Positions 26,153 to 38,507 of a stretch of 64,000 bases of DNA are shown here, piece by piece. Source of the stretch: Marinobacter sp. ANT_B65 (GTDB lineage Bacteria; Pseudomonadota; Gammaproteobacteria; Pseudomonadales; Oleiphilaceae). Position numbers and translations under genes: made by a program. The notes under the pieces were generated by a model. It searched no databases, was not told where the DNA came from, and saw only the letters and a list, made by a program, of their open reading frames with translations. Within the stretch, counting starts at the first letter, position 1; each line of letters opens with the position of its first letter. Where the stretch lies: NCBI RefSeq assembly GCF_002407605.1, contig NZ_NXGV01000002.1:590505-654504 (forward strand). The letters run 5' to 3'.

Positions 26153-27955
26153 GTGCAGCAAAAGATCATCAACCCGCAGGATCTGGCATTCCAGCTCTTT
26201 GAACTCCACGATGTGGAGCAGTGTCTCGGTTTTGAACGCTACTCTGATCACAGCCGGGAAACGCTTCAGGCTGCGCTTGATCTGGCGCTGAAGGTTGCGG
26301 CTGAGGAGTTCGCGCCTCATGCGCGTCTGGTTGACGAGGAAGAGCCTCGTTTCGAGAACGGTCGGGTGGAAATGCGCCCGGAAGTTAAAAAGGCCCTGGG
26401 CGTGTTGAAGGACACCGGGTTGATGGCGGCTGGCCAGGACTACGAGCGTGGTGGCATGCAGTTGCCGGCGGCCGTGACTCAGATGTGTGTAGGAATGCTG
26501 AAGGGAGCGAATGTTGGCACCCAGGGTTATGCCGGGCTGACTATCGCAGCAGCCAATCTGATTATGGTTCAGGGCTCGAAGGAACAGCAGTCCCGGTTCG
26601 CTGAGCCGATGATGGCTGGCCGGTTTTTTGGCACCATGTGTTTGACCGAGCCCCATTCAGGCTCATCCCTGGGCGATCTGCGCACGCGCGCAGAGCCTCG
26701 CCCTGATGGCACCTACCGCCTGTTCGGTAACAAGATTTTTATCTCTGGCGGTGACCACGAGCTGAGTGAAAATATCATTCACATGGTACTCGCCCGTTTA
26801 CCTGATGCGCCTTCAGGCGTTAAGGGCATATCCCTGTTTCTGGTTCCTAAAATCCTGGTGAATGATGATGGCAGTCTTGGCGAGCGGAATGATGTTGCGC
26901 TGGCGGGCCTGATTCACAAGATGGGATACCGGGGCACCACTTCTACGATGCTCAACTTTGGTGAAAAAGGCGGAGCGGTCGGTTACCTGGTGGGTGAGCC
27001 CAACAAGGGGCTGGCGGCCATGTTCCACATGATGAATGAAGCCCGGGTCGGAGTTGGTCTTGGCTCTGTCATGCTCGGCTACACTGGTTACCTGCATGCG
27101 CTGGAGTATGCGCGGGAGCGTAATCAGGGCAGGCCGATCGGAGAAAAAGATCCGGCTGCCCCCCAGGTGCCACTGATCCGGCACGGGGATATTCGCCGCA
27201 TGTTGCTGGCCCAGAAGGCCTATGTGGAAGGCGGGCTGGCCCTGTGTCTGCAGGGCGCTATGCTGGTGGACGAGAAAAAATTTGCAGCGACCGATGCGCA
27301 GCGCAACCTGGCCGCCGGATTGCTTGATCTGCTAACGCCTGTCATCAAATCCTGGCCTGCACGCTATTGTCTTGAGGCCAACAGCCTCGCGATTCAGGTG
27401 CATGGTGGTTATGGCTACACCCGGGAATATCCGGTGGAACAATTCTACCGGGATAACCGCCTGAACCCGATCCACGAAGGCACTCATGGTATTCAGGGCA
27501 TTGACCTGCTGGGCCGCAAGGTCTCAATGGCTGGTGGTGAGTTTTATCAGGAATTGATGCGACGGATTGAATCCGCCATTGCTGATGCCAGGCAGGAACC
27601 CCGGCTTGCAGATTCTGCGGACCGTCTTGAACAGGCGGTTGCGGCAATATCTGAAGCTACAGACGTTATCAACGAAGAGAAAGCCAGGGGAGACAAAGAG
27701 AAGGCGCTGGCGAATGCGACTCTGTATCTGGATGCCTTTGGTCACGTTGTTGTTGGCTGGATATGGCTTCGTCAGGGCCTCAAAGCCGTAGTGGGTCTGG
27801 CTGGAAAAGGTGAACAGACGCCGGCGTTTTATGAAGGTAAGATCAAAGCCTGCGAGTATTTTGCCCGGTACGAACTGCCCGGCGTGGTGAGTTCTGCAGA
27901 ACTGTTAAAAGCTGTTGATACAACAGCTCTGGAGATCCTTGAGGATCAGTTCTAG
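26153..27955 (+). CDS. Acyl-CoA dehydrogenase with C-terminal extension domain
   Basis: This is a 600-residue acyl-CoA dehydrogenase of the long DmdC/FadE5-like class: an N-terminal helical domain, a beta domain with CLTEPHSGSSLGDLRTRA, a C-terminal dehydrogenase domain with GGYGYTREYPVEQFYRDNR and the catalytic glutamate in NPIHEGTHGIQ (about residue 445), and then an extra helical domain of about 120 residues. It starts with GTG preceded by AGGTGTC; no ATG fits the expected N-terminus better. It follows the thiolase by 62 bases. It probably introduces the first double bond for the PimF-like enzyme. Confidence 0.93.
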   Translation: MQQKIINPQDLAFQLFELHDVEQCLGFERYSDHSRETLQAALDLALKVAAEEFAPHARLVDEEEPRFENGRVEMRPEVKKALGVLKDTGLMAAGQDYERGGMQLPAAVTQMCVGMLKGANVGTQGYAGLTIAAANLIMVQGSKEQQSRFAEPMMAGRFFGTMCLTEPHSGSSLGDLRTRAEPRPDGTYRLFGNKIFISGGDHELSENIIHMVLARLPDAPSGVKGISLFLVPKILVNDDGSLGERNDVALAGLIHKMGYRGTTSTMLNFGEKGGAVGYLVGEPNKGLAAMFHMMNEARVGVGLGSVMLGYTGYLHALEYARERNQGRPIGEKDPAAPQVPLIRHGDIRRMLLAQKAYVEGGLALCLQGAMLVDEKKFAATDAQRNLAAGLLDLLTPVIKSWPARYCLEANSLAIQVHGGYGYTREYPVEQFYRDNRLNPIHEGTHGIQGIDLLGRKVSMAGGEFYQELMRRIESAIADARQEPRLADSADRLEQAVAAISEATDVINEEKARGDKEKALANATLYLDAFGHVVVGWIWLRQGLKAVVGLAGKGEQTPAFYEGKIKACEYFARYELPGVVSSAELLKAVDTTALEILEDQF

Positions 27956-27998
27956 ACACCTGGCGCCCTAACGAACACTTTTGCTTTTATTTAAGTGA

Positions 27999-30685
<2,687 letters not shown>

Positions 30686-30894
30686 GTCCTGCGGTCAATA
30701 AAGGGGGTAGCGCGACCGAAAGTCTAGTGATCGAATGTTTCGCGATTGTTACTTGGTTGTGACCTGGGTTCCGGTTTTATGGCGGGTGGAGTCAGGTTCA
30801 GCGTTGGTAAAGGGGCAACCCCTGTATTCAGAGTGGTATGAATCCTGCTTGGATAATGAAAGCTGGCTTGTCGGCTGTAATTGATGGATAAATT

Positions 30895-31941
30895 ATGTTT
30901 TTTGATAAAACAATCGTCGTGACATTTGTTCTGCTCTTTACTGCCGTTTTTGCCCAAGCCTCTGAGCCCAAAGAGTTGGTGCTCCTTAACTGGGCAAATT
31001 ACATGGATCCGGATGTTCTGGTGGAGTTCGAACAACGCACAGGCATCAGCGTCAAACAAAGATATTTCGACTCTGATTCGGCCCGGGGGGAGATACTGCT
31101 CGAGACCGAAGGAAAAGGGTTCGATCTGGCTCTTGTTAACGGCGCTTCGATCCGGATCCTGGCCAAGCGTGGTTGGCTTGCCCCTGTTGATGAGTCGAGC
31201 ATCCCTAATCTGAAGCACATTGATCCACGCTGGCGTACCGCCTTTGAGGGGGCCAGAAGCTATGGTGTGCCTTACTTCTGGGGGACGCTGGGCATTGTTT
31301 ATCGTAAAGATCTTGTCCCTTTCACCGTTTCAAGCTGGATGGACCTGTTGCGGCCGGCAGAAGAGCTTCACGGGAAAATCAGCATGATTGGAGATAGTGC
31401 GGATTTGATCGGCACGGCTCTCAAAGCGCTGGGGTACTCTCTCAACATTACTGATGAGAAGGCGATGCAAGAGGCAGAGGCGCTGCTGCAAGCACAGGCT
31501 CCTGCGGTCAAGACCTATCGTTATATATCCATTGGCGCGGATTCTGCCCTGCTGACAGGTCAGGTTGTCATGAGCATGATGTATAACGGGGACATGCGGA
31601 TGCTGCAGCAGCATAGCGACAACATTGCGTTTGTGCTTCCGAAAGAGGGTGGCAACATCTGGACGGACTATCTGAGTGTACTGAGCGCCTCCCCCAGAAA
31701 GGCAGATGCCAAACGTTTCATTGATTTCCTCAATGAGCCGGAGATCGCTGCACGGTTGGCGCAGTTTACCCACTATGCCACGCCCAATCTGTCTGCAGAA
31801 GCATTGCTGCCGGCTGAGTTCATGAATGATCCGGTAATCTATCCGACCGGGGAGGCACTGGACAATTCGGAAGCCTATGGTCGTTTACCTCCCCGGGCGC
31901 AAAAACGCCGGGCTGCGATCTTTTCGCGACTTGTCGACTGA
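30895..31941 (+). CDS. PotD-like periplasmic polyamine-binding protein (NspS-like)
   Basis: The 348-residue protein has a Sec signal peptide (MFFDKTIVVTFVLLFTAVFAQAS) and a type II periplasmic binding fold of the PotD/PotF family: LVLLNWANYMDPDVLVEFEQ, RYFDSDSARGEIL, GVPYFWGTLGIVYRK and YNGDMRML. No ABC transporter genes are nearby. It is instead followed, 14 bases later, by a transmembrane GGDEF-EAL protein. That pairing matches NspS-MbaA of Vibrio cholerae, where the binding protein senses spermidine-type polyamines and signals through the c-di-GMP enzyme. Ligand identity is inferred from family only. Confidence 0.88.
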   Translation: MFFDKTIVVTFVLLFTAVFAQASEPKELVLLNWANYMDPDVLVEFEQRTGISVKQRYFDSDSARGEILLETEGKGFDLALVNGASIRILAKRGWLAPVDESSIPNLKHIDPRWRTAFEGARSYGVPYFWGTLGIVYRKDLVPFTVSSWMDLLRPAEELHGKISMIGDSADLIGTALKALGYSLNITDEKAMQEAEALLQAQAPAVKTYRYISIGADSALLTGQVVMSMMYNGDMRMLQQHSDNIAFVLPKEGGNIWTDYLSVLSASPRKADAKRFIDFLNEPEIAARLAQFTHYATPNLSAEALLPAEFMNDPVIYPTGEALDNSEAYGRLPPRAQKRRAAIFSRLVD

Positions 31942-31955
31942 GACTGAAATACCTT

Positions 31956-34430
31956 ATGCGCCTTCATGCCAAGGTTCTTTTAGTTGTCGTTCCTTTAGCT
32001 GTGATTCCGCTGATGATTCTGGGGTGGCTGGCCTATGACCAGTTGCGCTCAAGCGCGGTAGAGCGCAGTTCCAGCCAGATGACAGCATTAATGGATCAGA
32101 TGGCGCGCAGCTTTCAGATGCACCAGAGTGTTGCAGAAGCGAACGCCAGATTATTTGCGGATGCCTCGCTGATGCGCGCGTATGCGCTGACGGAAGATGA
32201 TGAAGAGCGGTATGTATTAGTGCTGCCTTCCCTGCTGAAGTTGTTTTCCAGCTATCTGCACGCCTACCCTGGTTATACCGAAATTCGTTTCCTGCTGCCG
32301 GATGGCTACGAGGATGCTCGTGCCACCTTGATACCAATTCCGAACGCTACTGAAGAAGAAGGCGATACTCCCTTCTTTCAGGAACTCAGCCGTCATAAGG
32401 GTGAGGCATTTGTCCGGGTTTCCACTCCCCCTGATAGTCATGCGATATCTCTGCAGGTTGCGCAACCTGTCCGGTTGATTGATCCGGTTACTCAGGATCC
32501 CCTTAACGGCAAGCCAACGTTGCGAGGTTATCTGGTCGTTACTATGGGGCTGGATTTTATGGCGGAACAGGTAGCCTCCAGCCGGATAGGCGAAAACGGC
32601 CATACGCTGATCGTCGATGAAAGCGGCAGGGTTCTTTTTCATCGTGACCCGTCCCGACTGGGTCAGCATATACCGGCGTCGCTGTTGAGAAAGATTATGG
32701 GTACAGGAGCGCGTGAACAGCTTATGCCTGCTTTTTTTCAAGAGGCAGAGAGTCTGCTGGCAACCCGCCGCTTGCACGAAGGACTGATGTTGATCGGCGT
32801 ATTGCCGGAATGGGAGTTGCTGGAAGAAAGTCAGAGGCTGGGAAGTATTGTCGCCTGGATCATACTGGGCACCGTAGTGCTGATGATTATCTCGCTGTTG
32901 ATGGCCATGAATGCCCTTATGGTTCGTCCATTGAAACAATTGATGGGGGCGGTTCGCGAGATCGGCCGTGGAAACCTGGCCCCGGAAATGGCGTTGCCGA
33001 GCAAAGACGAACTGGGCCAGCTGGCACGAAGTTTTCAGGAAATGGCGGGCAATCTGGAAAGTTCACGCGTCAAGGTGGAACAGCTGGCATACCACGACAG
33101 CCTGACTGGGTTACCTAACCGGTTCCGGGCGCATGAGAATCTACGCCGTATGATCTCTCTTGCCCAAAAAACAGACGCCAAAATGGCGGTGTTGTTCCTC
33201 GATCTGGATAACTTCAAACGGGTTAATGACACCCTGGGTCATCAGGTGGGAGACCAGCTTCTTAAAGAGATGGCAGCGCGTCTCAGCTCGGTTTTACGGG
33301 CAGAAGATTTCATCTTTCAGGAAGAACTTCAAAATACCTCGCATATTCTCGCTCGACTGGGTGGCGATGAGTTTGTCGTACTTTTACCCAGGATCGATGG
33401 GGCTCAGGATGCGGCCAGGGTTGCTGCCCGTATTCTGGATATCATGAAGGCACCATTCCATTTTGATGATCAGGAGATATATAGCAGCACCAGTATTGGA
33501 ATCTCGTTGTTTCCTGATGATGGTACCGGGGTGGATGATCTGATCAAGCGTGCTGATGCCGCTATGTATCAGGCAAAGGAACAGGGGCGTAACAATTTCC
33601 AGTTCTATTCCGCTTCATACAACCTTGCAGTGTTCGACCATATTTCGCTGGAGGGCAGGCTGAGACGTGCCATAGAAAACAGCGAACTGGAGCTCTACTA
33701 TCAGCCGTTGGTGGAGGCAAAGACAGGTAAAATAGTCGGGTTGGAGGCCCTTCTGCGCTGGAATGATCCGTTGGAGGGAATTATTCCTCCGGACAGGTTC
33801 ATCCCTATTGCTGAGGATAGCGGTTTGATTCTGCCGATTGGAGAATGGGTCCTGCGGGAGGCGGGACGTCAATTGTCCATCTGGCAGGCTGCCGGGCTCA
33901 GCGATGCCTGTGTTTCTGTCAATGTCTCCGCCATACAGTTGCAACGCCAGGACCTGTTCACAATTGTCGGTGAAGTATTGGAACATAACAGCCTGGCCCC
34001 CTGGCAACTGGAGCTGGAAATTACCGAAACCGCTCTGATGAAAATCAGGCCGGAAGTTATTGCCGAACTGGATGCACTACGCCAAAAGGGTGTGACAATT
34101 TCACTGGATGACTTTGGCACCGGATACTCGTCCCTGAGCCTTTTGCAGGAGTTGCCAATAGGCAAACTCAAAATTGATAAAAGCTTTGTGCGGGACATGC
34201 TTGTGGATCCCAAGGATGCGGCCATCGTATCTGCTGTTCTGTTTATAGCAAAAAGCCTGGGTCTCCGCTCTACAGCTGAGGGCGTAGAAACCCCGGAACA
34301 GGCGGCCCGGCTGGCCGAAGAAGGGTGTGATCAGCTTCAGGGTTATCTGCTATGCCGGCCATTGCCTGTGGCTGATATGGGCCGGTTTTTGAAGGCTCGA
34401 AAGGCCACAGATTTGCTGAGTACGGAGTGA
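31956..34430 (+). CDS. Transmembrane sensor with HAMP, GGDEF and EAL domains (MbaA-like)
   Basis: This 824-residue inner-membrane protein has TM1 at about 6-26, a periplasmic Cache-like domain (30-290), TM2 at about 295-318 and a HAMP region to about 370. A GGDEF domain (from 378; LARLGGDEFVVLLP near 468, intact A-site) and an EAL domain (from about 565; GLEALLRW near 596, SLDDFGTGYSSL) follow. Both catalytic signatures are intact, so it may make and break c-di-GMP. Its position directly after the PotD-like gene suggests that the loaded binding protein docks on the periplasmic domain, as in NspS-MbaA. The cellular output would be attachment, biofilm or motility. Confidence 0.93.
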   Translation: MRLHAKVLLVVVPLAVIPLMILGWLAYDQLRSSAVERSSSQMTALMDQMARSFQMHQSVAEANARLFADASLMRAYALTEDDEERYVLVLPSLLKLFSSYLHAYPGYTEIRFLLPDGYEDARATLIPIPNATEEEGDTPFFQELSRHKGEAFVRVSTPPDSHAISLQVAQPVRLIDPVTQDPLNGKPTLRGYLVVTMGLDFMAEQVASSRIGENGHTLIVDESGRVLFHRDPSRLGQHIPASLLRKIMGTGAREQLMPAFFQEAESLLATRRLHEGLMLIGVLPEWELLEESQRLGSIVAWIILGTVVLMIISLLMAMNALMVRPLKQLMGAVREIGRGNLAPEMALPSKDELGQLARSFQEMAGNLESSRVKVEQLAYHDSLTGLPNRFRAHENLRRMISLAQKTDAKMAVLFLDLDNFKRVNDTLGHQVGDQLLKEMAARLSSVLRAEDFIFQEELQNTSHILARLGGDEFVVLLPRIDGAQDAARVAARILDIMKAPFHFDDQEIYSSTSIGISLFPDDGTGVDDLIKRADAAMYQAKEQGRNNFQFYSASYNLAVFDHISLEGRLRRAIENSELELYYQPLVEAKTGKIVGLEALLRWNDPLEGIIPPDRFIPIAEDSGLILPIGEWVLREAGRQLSIWQAAGLSDACVSVNVSAIQLQRQDLFTIVGEVLEHNSLAPWQLELEITETALMKIRPEVIAELDALRQKGVTISLDDFGTGYSSLSLLQELPIGKLKIDKSFVRDMLVDPKDAAIVSAVLFIAKSLGLRSTAEGVETPEQAARLAEEGCDQLQGYLLCRPLPVADMGRFLKARKATDLLSTE

Positions 34431-34439
34431 CAAAGATTG

Positions 34440-34468
34440 CCCCGGCAGCACTGAATGTGCTGCCGGGG
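34440..34468. terminator. Hairpin between convergent sensor and porin genes
   Basis: A perfect 12-bp stem (34440-34451 with 34457-34468) with loop TGAAT lies just after the GGDEF-EAL stop and before the porin stop. T tracts are short, so it may act with Rho. Confidence 0.65.
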
Positions 34469-34502
34469 TTGCCCCTGGCATGGGAAAGACGTAGGCGGTG
34501 TT

Positions 34503-35642
34503 CTAGAAGTTGTACTGTGCTGCGAACATCAGGCGATTGGCATCACCCTCGTCACCGTTTATTTTCTTCACTTCGTAACGACCGTACTCTACGCCGAACA
34601 CAACGCTTTTTATGGGTGCCCATTTGTAGGTCAGGAAGGCATTTGTGTTGCGTTCGTGCTGGTTGCCTACGGCCAAGCCGTCGTCCTGTGCATCGTCCCA
34701 ATCCATAGTCGTCATACCATAGACGGCGCTGAGGGATCCTGGTCCAACTTTTATGGTTGTGCCCAGATTGGCGCTATAGCCAACGATAGTTTCTACGTTG
34801 TTTCCTTTCAGGTAGGCGTCTTCGCCATAGTAGTTTGTACCAGAGCGCCAAAGGTAGCTGTTAGCTCCATCCGTATAGTTGACGTTACCCTGAATGCTCA
34901 AGGTATCTGTCACCTGGAATTTGGCTGCACCGAAGACTGCGAAACCGATAGCTGAATCGTCGTTGATGCCGGTGTCGTATCCGACCTCCTGGATCAGGGC
35001 GGCAGAGGAAAACTTCAGTGCACCGGCTTTATTCTCGTAGCGGGCGGTGAGTGTAGGCAGGCCGTTCTTGGTGGTCTGGTCAAGGATTTTGGGTTTTGGA
35101 CTTTCCGCGGCAAAGGTGAAGTTGCCCTGGATGTAGCGCACCTGGGCGGTTCGGTTATAGAGGCCCGCGTTACCTGCAACACCGTCCATTTCCAATACGG
35201 AAGTGTTGCCAACAAAGCTGTTGTAGTTGGACCAGGTGCGGCCCATCAGCCAGTTGCCGTATTGGCCATACGCATGCCGCAGCCGGAGTTGGCCACCGTT
35301 TGTGCCGCCCCTGAAATCGCCTTCAATGTTAACCATAACGCCATTGGCCAAGCTGGTGCGAACTCCCAGGCGGGATTGAACGGCGTCGGCGCCGAAGTAA
35401 CCGGAGGCTTCACTGTTTTCTGCGGCGCCTGTGTTGATCTGGCTAAAGTCACCGGACCGGGTGCCACTGCTTCTGCTGATATCTTCGTTGATATCGTAAG
35501 ATGCGTTCAACCGGGCGTAGCCGTAGATGTCAATCCTGGCTTCGTCCGTTTCGATCTGTAATGCGCTTGCGGAGTTGGCCAGGCCAAGAATAAGAACGCC
35601 GGAAAATAGTTGTATTGAGGAGGACAGTTTGTTCTTGGTCAT
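34503..35642 (-). CDS. DcaP-like outer-membrane porin
   Basis: The 379-residue protein has a signal peptide of about 28 residues ending NSASA, then an Ala-Leu-Gln start and a beta-barrel pattern of alternating residues up to the terminal aromatic residue (FAAQYNF, ending in Phe as outer-membrane proteins do). ARIDIYGYARLNASYDI and GRTWSNYNSFVG are typical of the DcaP family, trimeric porins that admit dicarboxylates and similar anions. The start at MTKNKLSS follows AAAGG; the upstream TTG is unlikely. It may supply substrates to the periplasmic binding proteins in this window. Confidence 0.88.
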   Translation of the reverse strand: MTKNKLSSSIQLFSGVLILGLANSASALQIETDEARIDIYGYARLNASYDINEDISRSSGTRSGDFSQINTGAAENSEASGYFGADAVQSRLGVRTSLANGVMVNIEGDFRGGTNGGQLRLRHAYGQYGNWLMGRTWSNYNSFVGNTSVLEMDGVAGNAGLYNRTAQVRYIQGNFTFAAESPKPKILDQTTKNGLPTLTARYENKAGALKFSSAALIQEVGYDTGINDDSAIGFAVFGAAKFQVTDTLSIQGNVNYTDGANSYLWRSGTNYYGEDAYLKGNNVETIVGYSANLGTTIKVGPGSLSAVYGMTTMDWDDAQDDGLAVGNQHERNTNAFLTYKWAPIKSVVFGVEYGRYEVKKINGDEGDANRLMFAAQYNF

Positions 35643-35835
35643 CGTTGGTGCCTTTGTCAACGTTGTGTTTTATGTTGCCGCAGAGTGGGGGCACGCCATG
35701 ACATGATTATCCACCACCCGGATCTCGCGGGCGGCAGAAATTATCAGTGTGAAATCATGCGGACAATTACCTAGATTGTATTGCGGTTATACCCGAATGT
35801 TATACCAGCCTGTACCGGTTGGCAGTTTATGTATG

Positions 35836-36837
35836 TCAGACCTCTGCAAGACCGTAGTCGGTTGGTGCGCTAATGCAGCTTAAAGTGTTTTCTCCAAACA
35901 GAGGGCGTCCCTCCCAGAGACCATCTGCAACCTGAAGCGTCACCTGGCTCATGATGATTTCGGCGAGCTTCAGGGTAGCAAGAGAAGGGGGTAGATCACG
36001 CGGTATTGCAATGGCCAGCGACCGGTGAAGCTCGGGGGTGTCAATTGGAATGGCTACGACTTCCTTGCGCATCACCATTTCATACACCGACGCGTATGAC
36101 AGCACGGTATAGCCCAGCCCACGCTTTATCAGGTCGGTTAACAGTGGCCAGGCGTTGACCTCTATAGCTAACTGGAGTTTCTTCTGGTGTTTTACAGCTT
36201 CTTTTTCCATGAGTTCTCGCAGGCCGTGCTTTTCTTCCGGCATAACCAGGGGCAACTCAAGCACTTCTTCCAGAGAGATGCTCCGGCGTCTGGCGAGTTT
36301 GTCCGTAGGAGGAGCGATCAGGAAAAAGCGTTCCTCGATTAATGGTGAGTACTGGACATGTCGGTGCTTGCTGTGATTATAGGTGACCGCCAGGTCCACC
36401 CGGTGCTGCGACACCAACTGCTGCAAGGTGCCGCTCATGGCGGATTTGATTGATAGTCTGACTCGGGGGTATTTTCGGCGAAATTCGCTGATAATGCTGC
36501 CGGAAAATGCGTTAGATGCGGTGGGTAGCATGCCCAGTATAATTTGTCCGGTGACTTCGCCTGCTGTGGCGGCCACTGCAGCCTGAGCACGCTCCAGGTC
36601 CTGAAAAATCGCTAAAGTTTTTTCGTAAAGCACTTCGCCTGCGGCGGTCAGCACAACGCCACGGCCATGGCGAACAAACACCTCAGCGTTAAGGGATTCT
36701 TCCATCAAGCGAATTTGTCGGCTAAGAGCTGGCTGAGCGACGAACAGTTTTTCTGAAGCGCGACTGAAACTCCCGGTCTCTGTAATCGTCATAAATGTAT
36801 TGAGCTGGCGCAGGTCGATCTTTAGCTGGAATGACAT
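35836..36837 (-). CDS. LysR-type transcriptional regulator
   Basis: The 333-residue protein has the LysR winged helix at about residues 8-66 (LRQLNTFMTITETGSFSRASEKLFVAQPALSRQIR, quoted here only as its helix-turn-helix landmarks SFSRASEKL and QPALSRQI) and an effector-binding domain at about 95-300. It is divergent from the acyl-CoA dehydrogenase and class III CoA-transferase genes, which it probably activates. The start at MSFQLKIDL aligns with the family, and the longer frame adds a proline- and arginine-rich stretch with no family match. The Shine-Dalgarno is poor. The layout of LysR, dehydrogenase and CaiB-type transferase recalls gcdR-gcdH-gcdG clusters. Confidence 0.92.
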   Translation of the reverse strand: MSFQLKIDLRQLNTFMTITETGSFSRASEKLFVAQPALSRQIRLMEESLNAEVFVRHGRGVVLTAAGEVLYEKTLAIFQDLERAQAAVAATAGEVTGQIILGMLPTASNAFSGSIISEFRRKYPRVRLSIKSAMSGTLQQLVSQHRVDLAVTYNHSKHRHVQYSPLIEERFFLIAPPTDKLARRRSISLEEVLELPLVMPEEKHGLRELMEKEAVKHQKKLQLAIEVNAWPLLTDLIKRGLGYTVLSYASVYEMVMRKEVVAIPIDTPELHRSLAIAIPRDLPPSLATLKLAEIIMSQVTLQVADGLWEGRPLFGENTLSCISAPTDYGLAEV

Positions 36838-37332
36838 AGGGGGTTCTCGTACCGAGCGGCTATTGGTTCTGGTTGGCACTGCTGAGCAATCAGGGCGACA
36901 TATTGCCATATAAAAATTGAATGGGACGTATGCAAAGTATATATAGTGGCATTTTTTTTGAAATGGTATCTTGCTTCCCTCATTTTTCTAAGCTTGCAAT
37001 ATGGTGCCATCTTAATCAGTGCGTTGCTTATGGGGCCCTGTCTGGCCGGAGTCCTTTTCGGCATTGCCGTTGTTACGAGATTGGGTAGCATTCCCTGTTC
37101 AGCAAACGCCGCACTGTTCGAGCGCTTTACTGGCTATGACGCGCGGACGGCCACTTGCGGCTGGAACCTGTCTTATTCGTATTTTCCCGGACCCAGCTGT
37201 TGTCTGTGCGCAGCCGTAGTGCTGGTTTCGCCCTGACCGTTACAGCCGTCCTTTCCGGGTATTTATTTTCAATATGTCACTGTCGCTTTGATGGGCAGTT
37301 TTCGTTAACTCGCAATATGTGTGGAGGCCGCA
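36838..37332. other. 495-bp divergent intergenic region
   Basis: This gap separates the LysR gene and the acyl-CoA dehydrogenase gene. It contains AT-rich DNA near 36905-36965 (AAAGTATATATAGTG), where a LysR site and promoters would be expected. A 96-codon GTG-started frame at 36946 has cysteine-rich, non-globular composition and no ribosome-binding site, so it is not called. I see no convincing RNA gene or repeat. Confidence 0.5.
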
Positions 37333-38493
37333 ATGGCGCTTGATCAAGAAACTCTGAACCAATTCATCGATAGCGTGCGCCGCTATGTGCGGGATCGCCT
37401 CGTACCTCTGGAGATGCAGGTTGCGGAAGAAGATCGCATACCTGAAGAAGTGATTGATGAAATGAAGGAAATGGGCCTGTTCGGTTTGTCCATTCCCGAA
37501 GAATTCGGCGGGCTGGGTCTGAGCATGTCGGAAGAAGTCGCCATTATCCAGGAAATGGGATACACCTCACCGGTGTTCCGCTCCATGTTCGGCACCAACG
37601 TTGGTATTGGCTCCCAGGGTATTGTGATTGATGGCACCCCGGAGCAGAAAGCCAGGTACCTGCCCAGGCTGGCCACTGGTGAGTTGATTGGTTCGTTTGC
37701 GCTCACAGAAGCCGATGCCGGTTCCGATGCCGGTTCGGTTATGACCAGTGCCCGTCGCGATGGCGATGACTACATTATCAATGGTAGCAAGCGCTTTATC
37801 ACCAATGCTCCTCGTGCGGGTGTGTTCACCGTGATGGCGAGAACCGGCACCCGTGAAGAAGGTGGCCGGGGAGTGTCTGCATTCCTGGTTGATGCGACTC
37901 TGCCAGGCATTTCGTTGGGTAAACCCGACAAGAAGATGGGGCAGAAAGGGGCGCACACCTGTGATGTTATTTTTGAAAACGTGCGGGTGCCGGCGGATGC
38001 GCTGATCGGCGGTAAGGAAGGTCAGGGTTTTAAAACAGCGATGAAGGTACTGGACCGGGGGCGTCTGCATATCAGTGCCCTGAGTGTTGGTACCGCCAAG
38101 CGTCTGATCGATGAGAGTGTTAACTACGCCACTCAGCGCAAGCAGTTTGGAACTGAAATCAGCAACTTCCAGCTGGTACAGGCAATGCTTGCCGATAGTC
38201 AGACAGAATACTACGCCGGCAAATGTATGGTGGAAGCAACAGCAGGTTCCTACGACGCCGGTGAGTCGGTTTCCCTGAATGCAGCCAGCTGCAAACTCTA
38301 CTGCACCGAAATGGTAGGCAGGGTTGCCGATCGCGCCGTGCAGATTCACGGTGGTGCTGGTTATATCAGTGAGTACTGCGTCGAGCGCTTTTACCGGGAC
38401 GTGCGGCTGTTCCGTTTGTACGAAGGCACTTCGCAGATCCAGCAACTGGTTATTGCCAAGCAGATTATCCGTAACGCCCAAAACACGCTTTGA
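37333..38493 (+). CDS. Acyl-CoA dehydrogenase
   Basis: This is a 386-residue acyl-CoA dehydrogenase of the short/medium-chain type: SFALTEADAGSDAGSVMTSA, INGSKRFITNAPRAG, RKQFGTEISNFQLVQAML, QIHGGAGYISEYCVERFYRD, and the catalytic glutamate in RLYEGTSQIQ near residue 370. GGAGG precedes the ATG; a GTG four codons earlier is less likely. It is followed 14 bases later by a class III CoA-transferase. Together they could load CoA onto an acid by transfer and then desaturate it. It is not a close match to glutaryl-CoA dehydrogenase. Electrons would go to ETF. Confidence 0.93.
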   Translation: MALDQETLNQFIDSVRRYVRDRLVPLEMQVAEEDRIPEEVIDEMKEMGLFGLSIPEEFGGLGLSMSEEVAIIQEMGYTSPVFRSMFGTNVGIGSQGIVIDGTPEQKARYLPRLATGELIGSFALTEADAGSDAGSVMTSARRDGDDYIINGSKRFITNAPRAGVFTVMARTGTREEGGRGVSAFLVDATLPGISLGKPDKKMGQKGAHTCDVIFENVRVPADALIGGKEGQGFKTAMKVLDRGRLHISALSVGTAKRLIDESVNYATQRKQFGTEISNFQLVQAMLADSQTEYYAGKCMVEATAGSYDAGESVSLNAASCKLYCTEMVGRVADRAVQIHGGAGYISEYCVERFYRDVRLFRLYEGTSQIQQLVIAKQIIRNAQNTL

Positions 38494-38507
38494 TCGAGGA
38501 GACAGCT

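Noticed and set aside
36946..37236. A possible 96-residue membrane protein in the LysR/dehydrogenase gap
   Set aside because: GTG start without a ribosome-binding site, a short hydrophobic start followed by cysteine-rich non-globular sequence, and no operon partner.
37567..38481. A 304-codon minus-strand open frame opposite the acyl-CoA dehydrogenase at 37333
   Set aside because: It is a shadow of a well-supported gene.
37333..38493. Calling the dehydrogenase after LysR a glutaryl-CoA dehydrogenase
   Set aside because: It lacks the [10 protein letters not shown] and [13 protein letters not shown] signatures that are present in the true GcdH at 18558.
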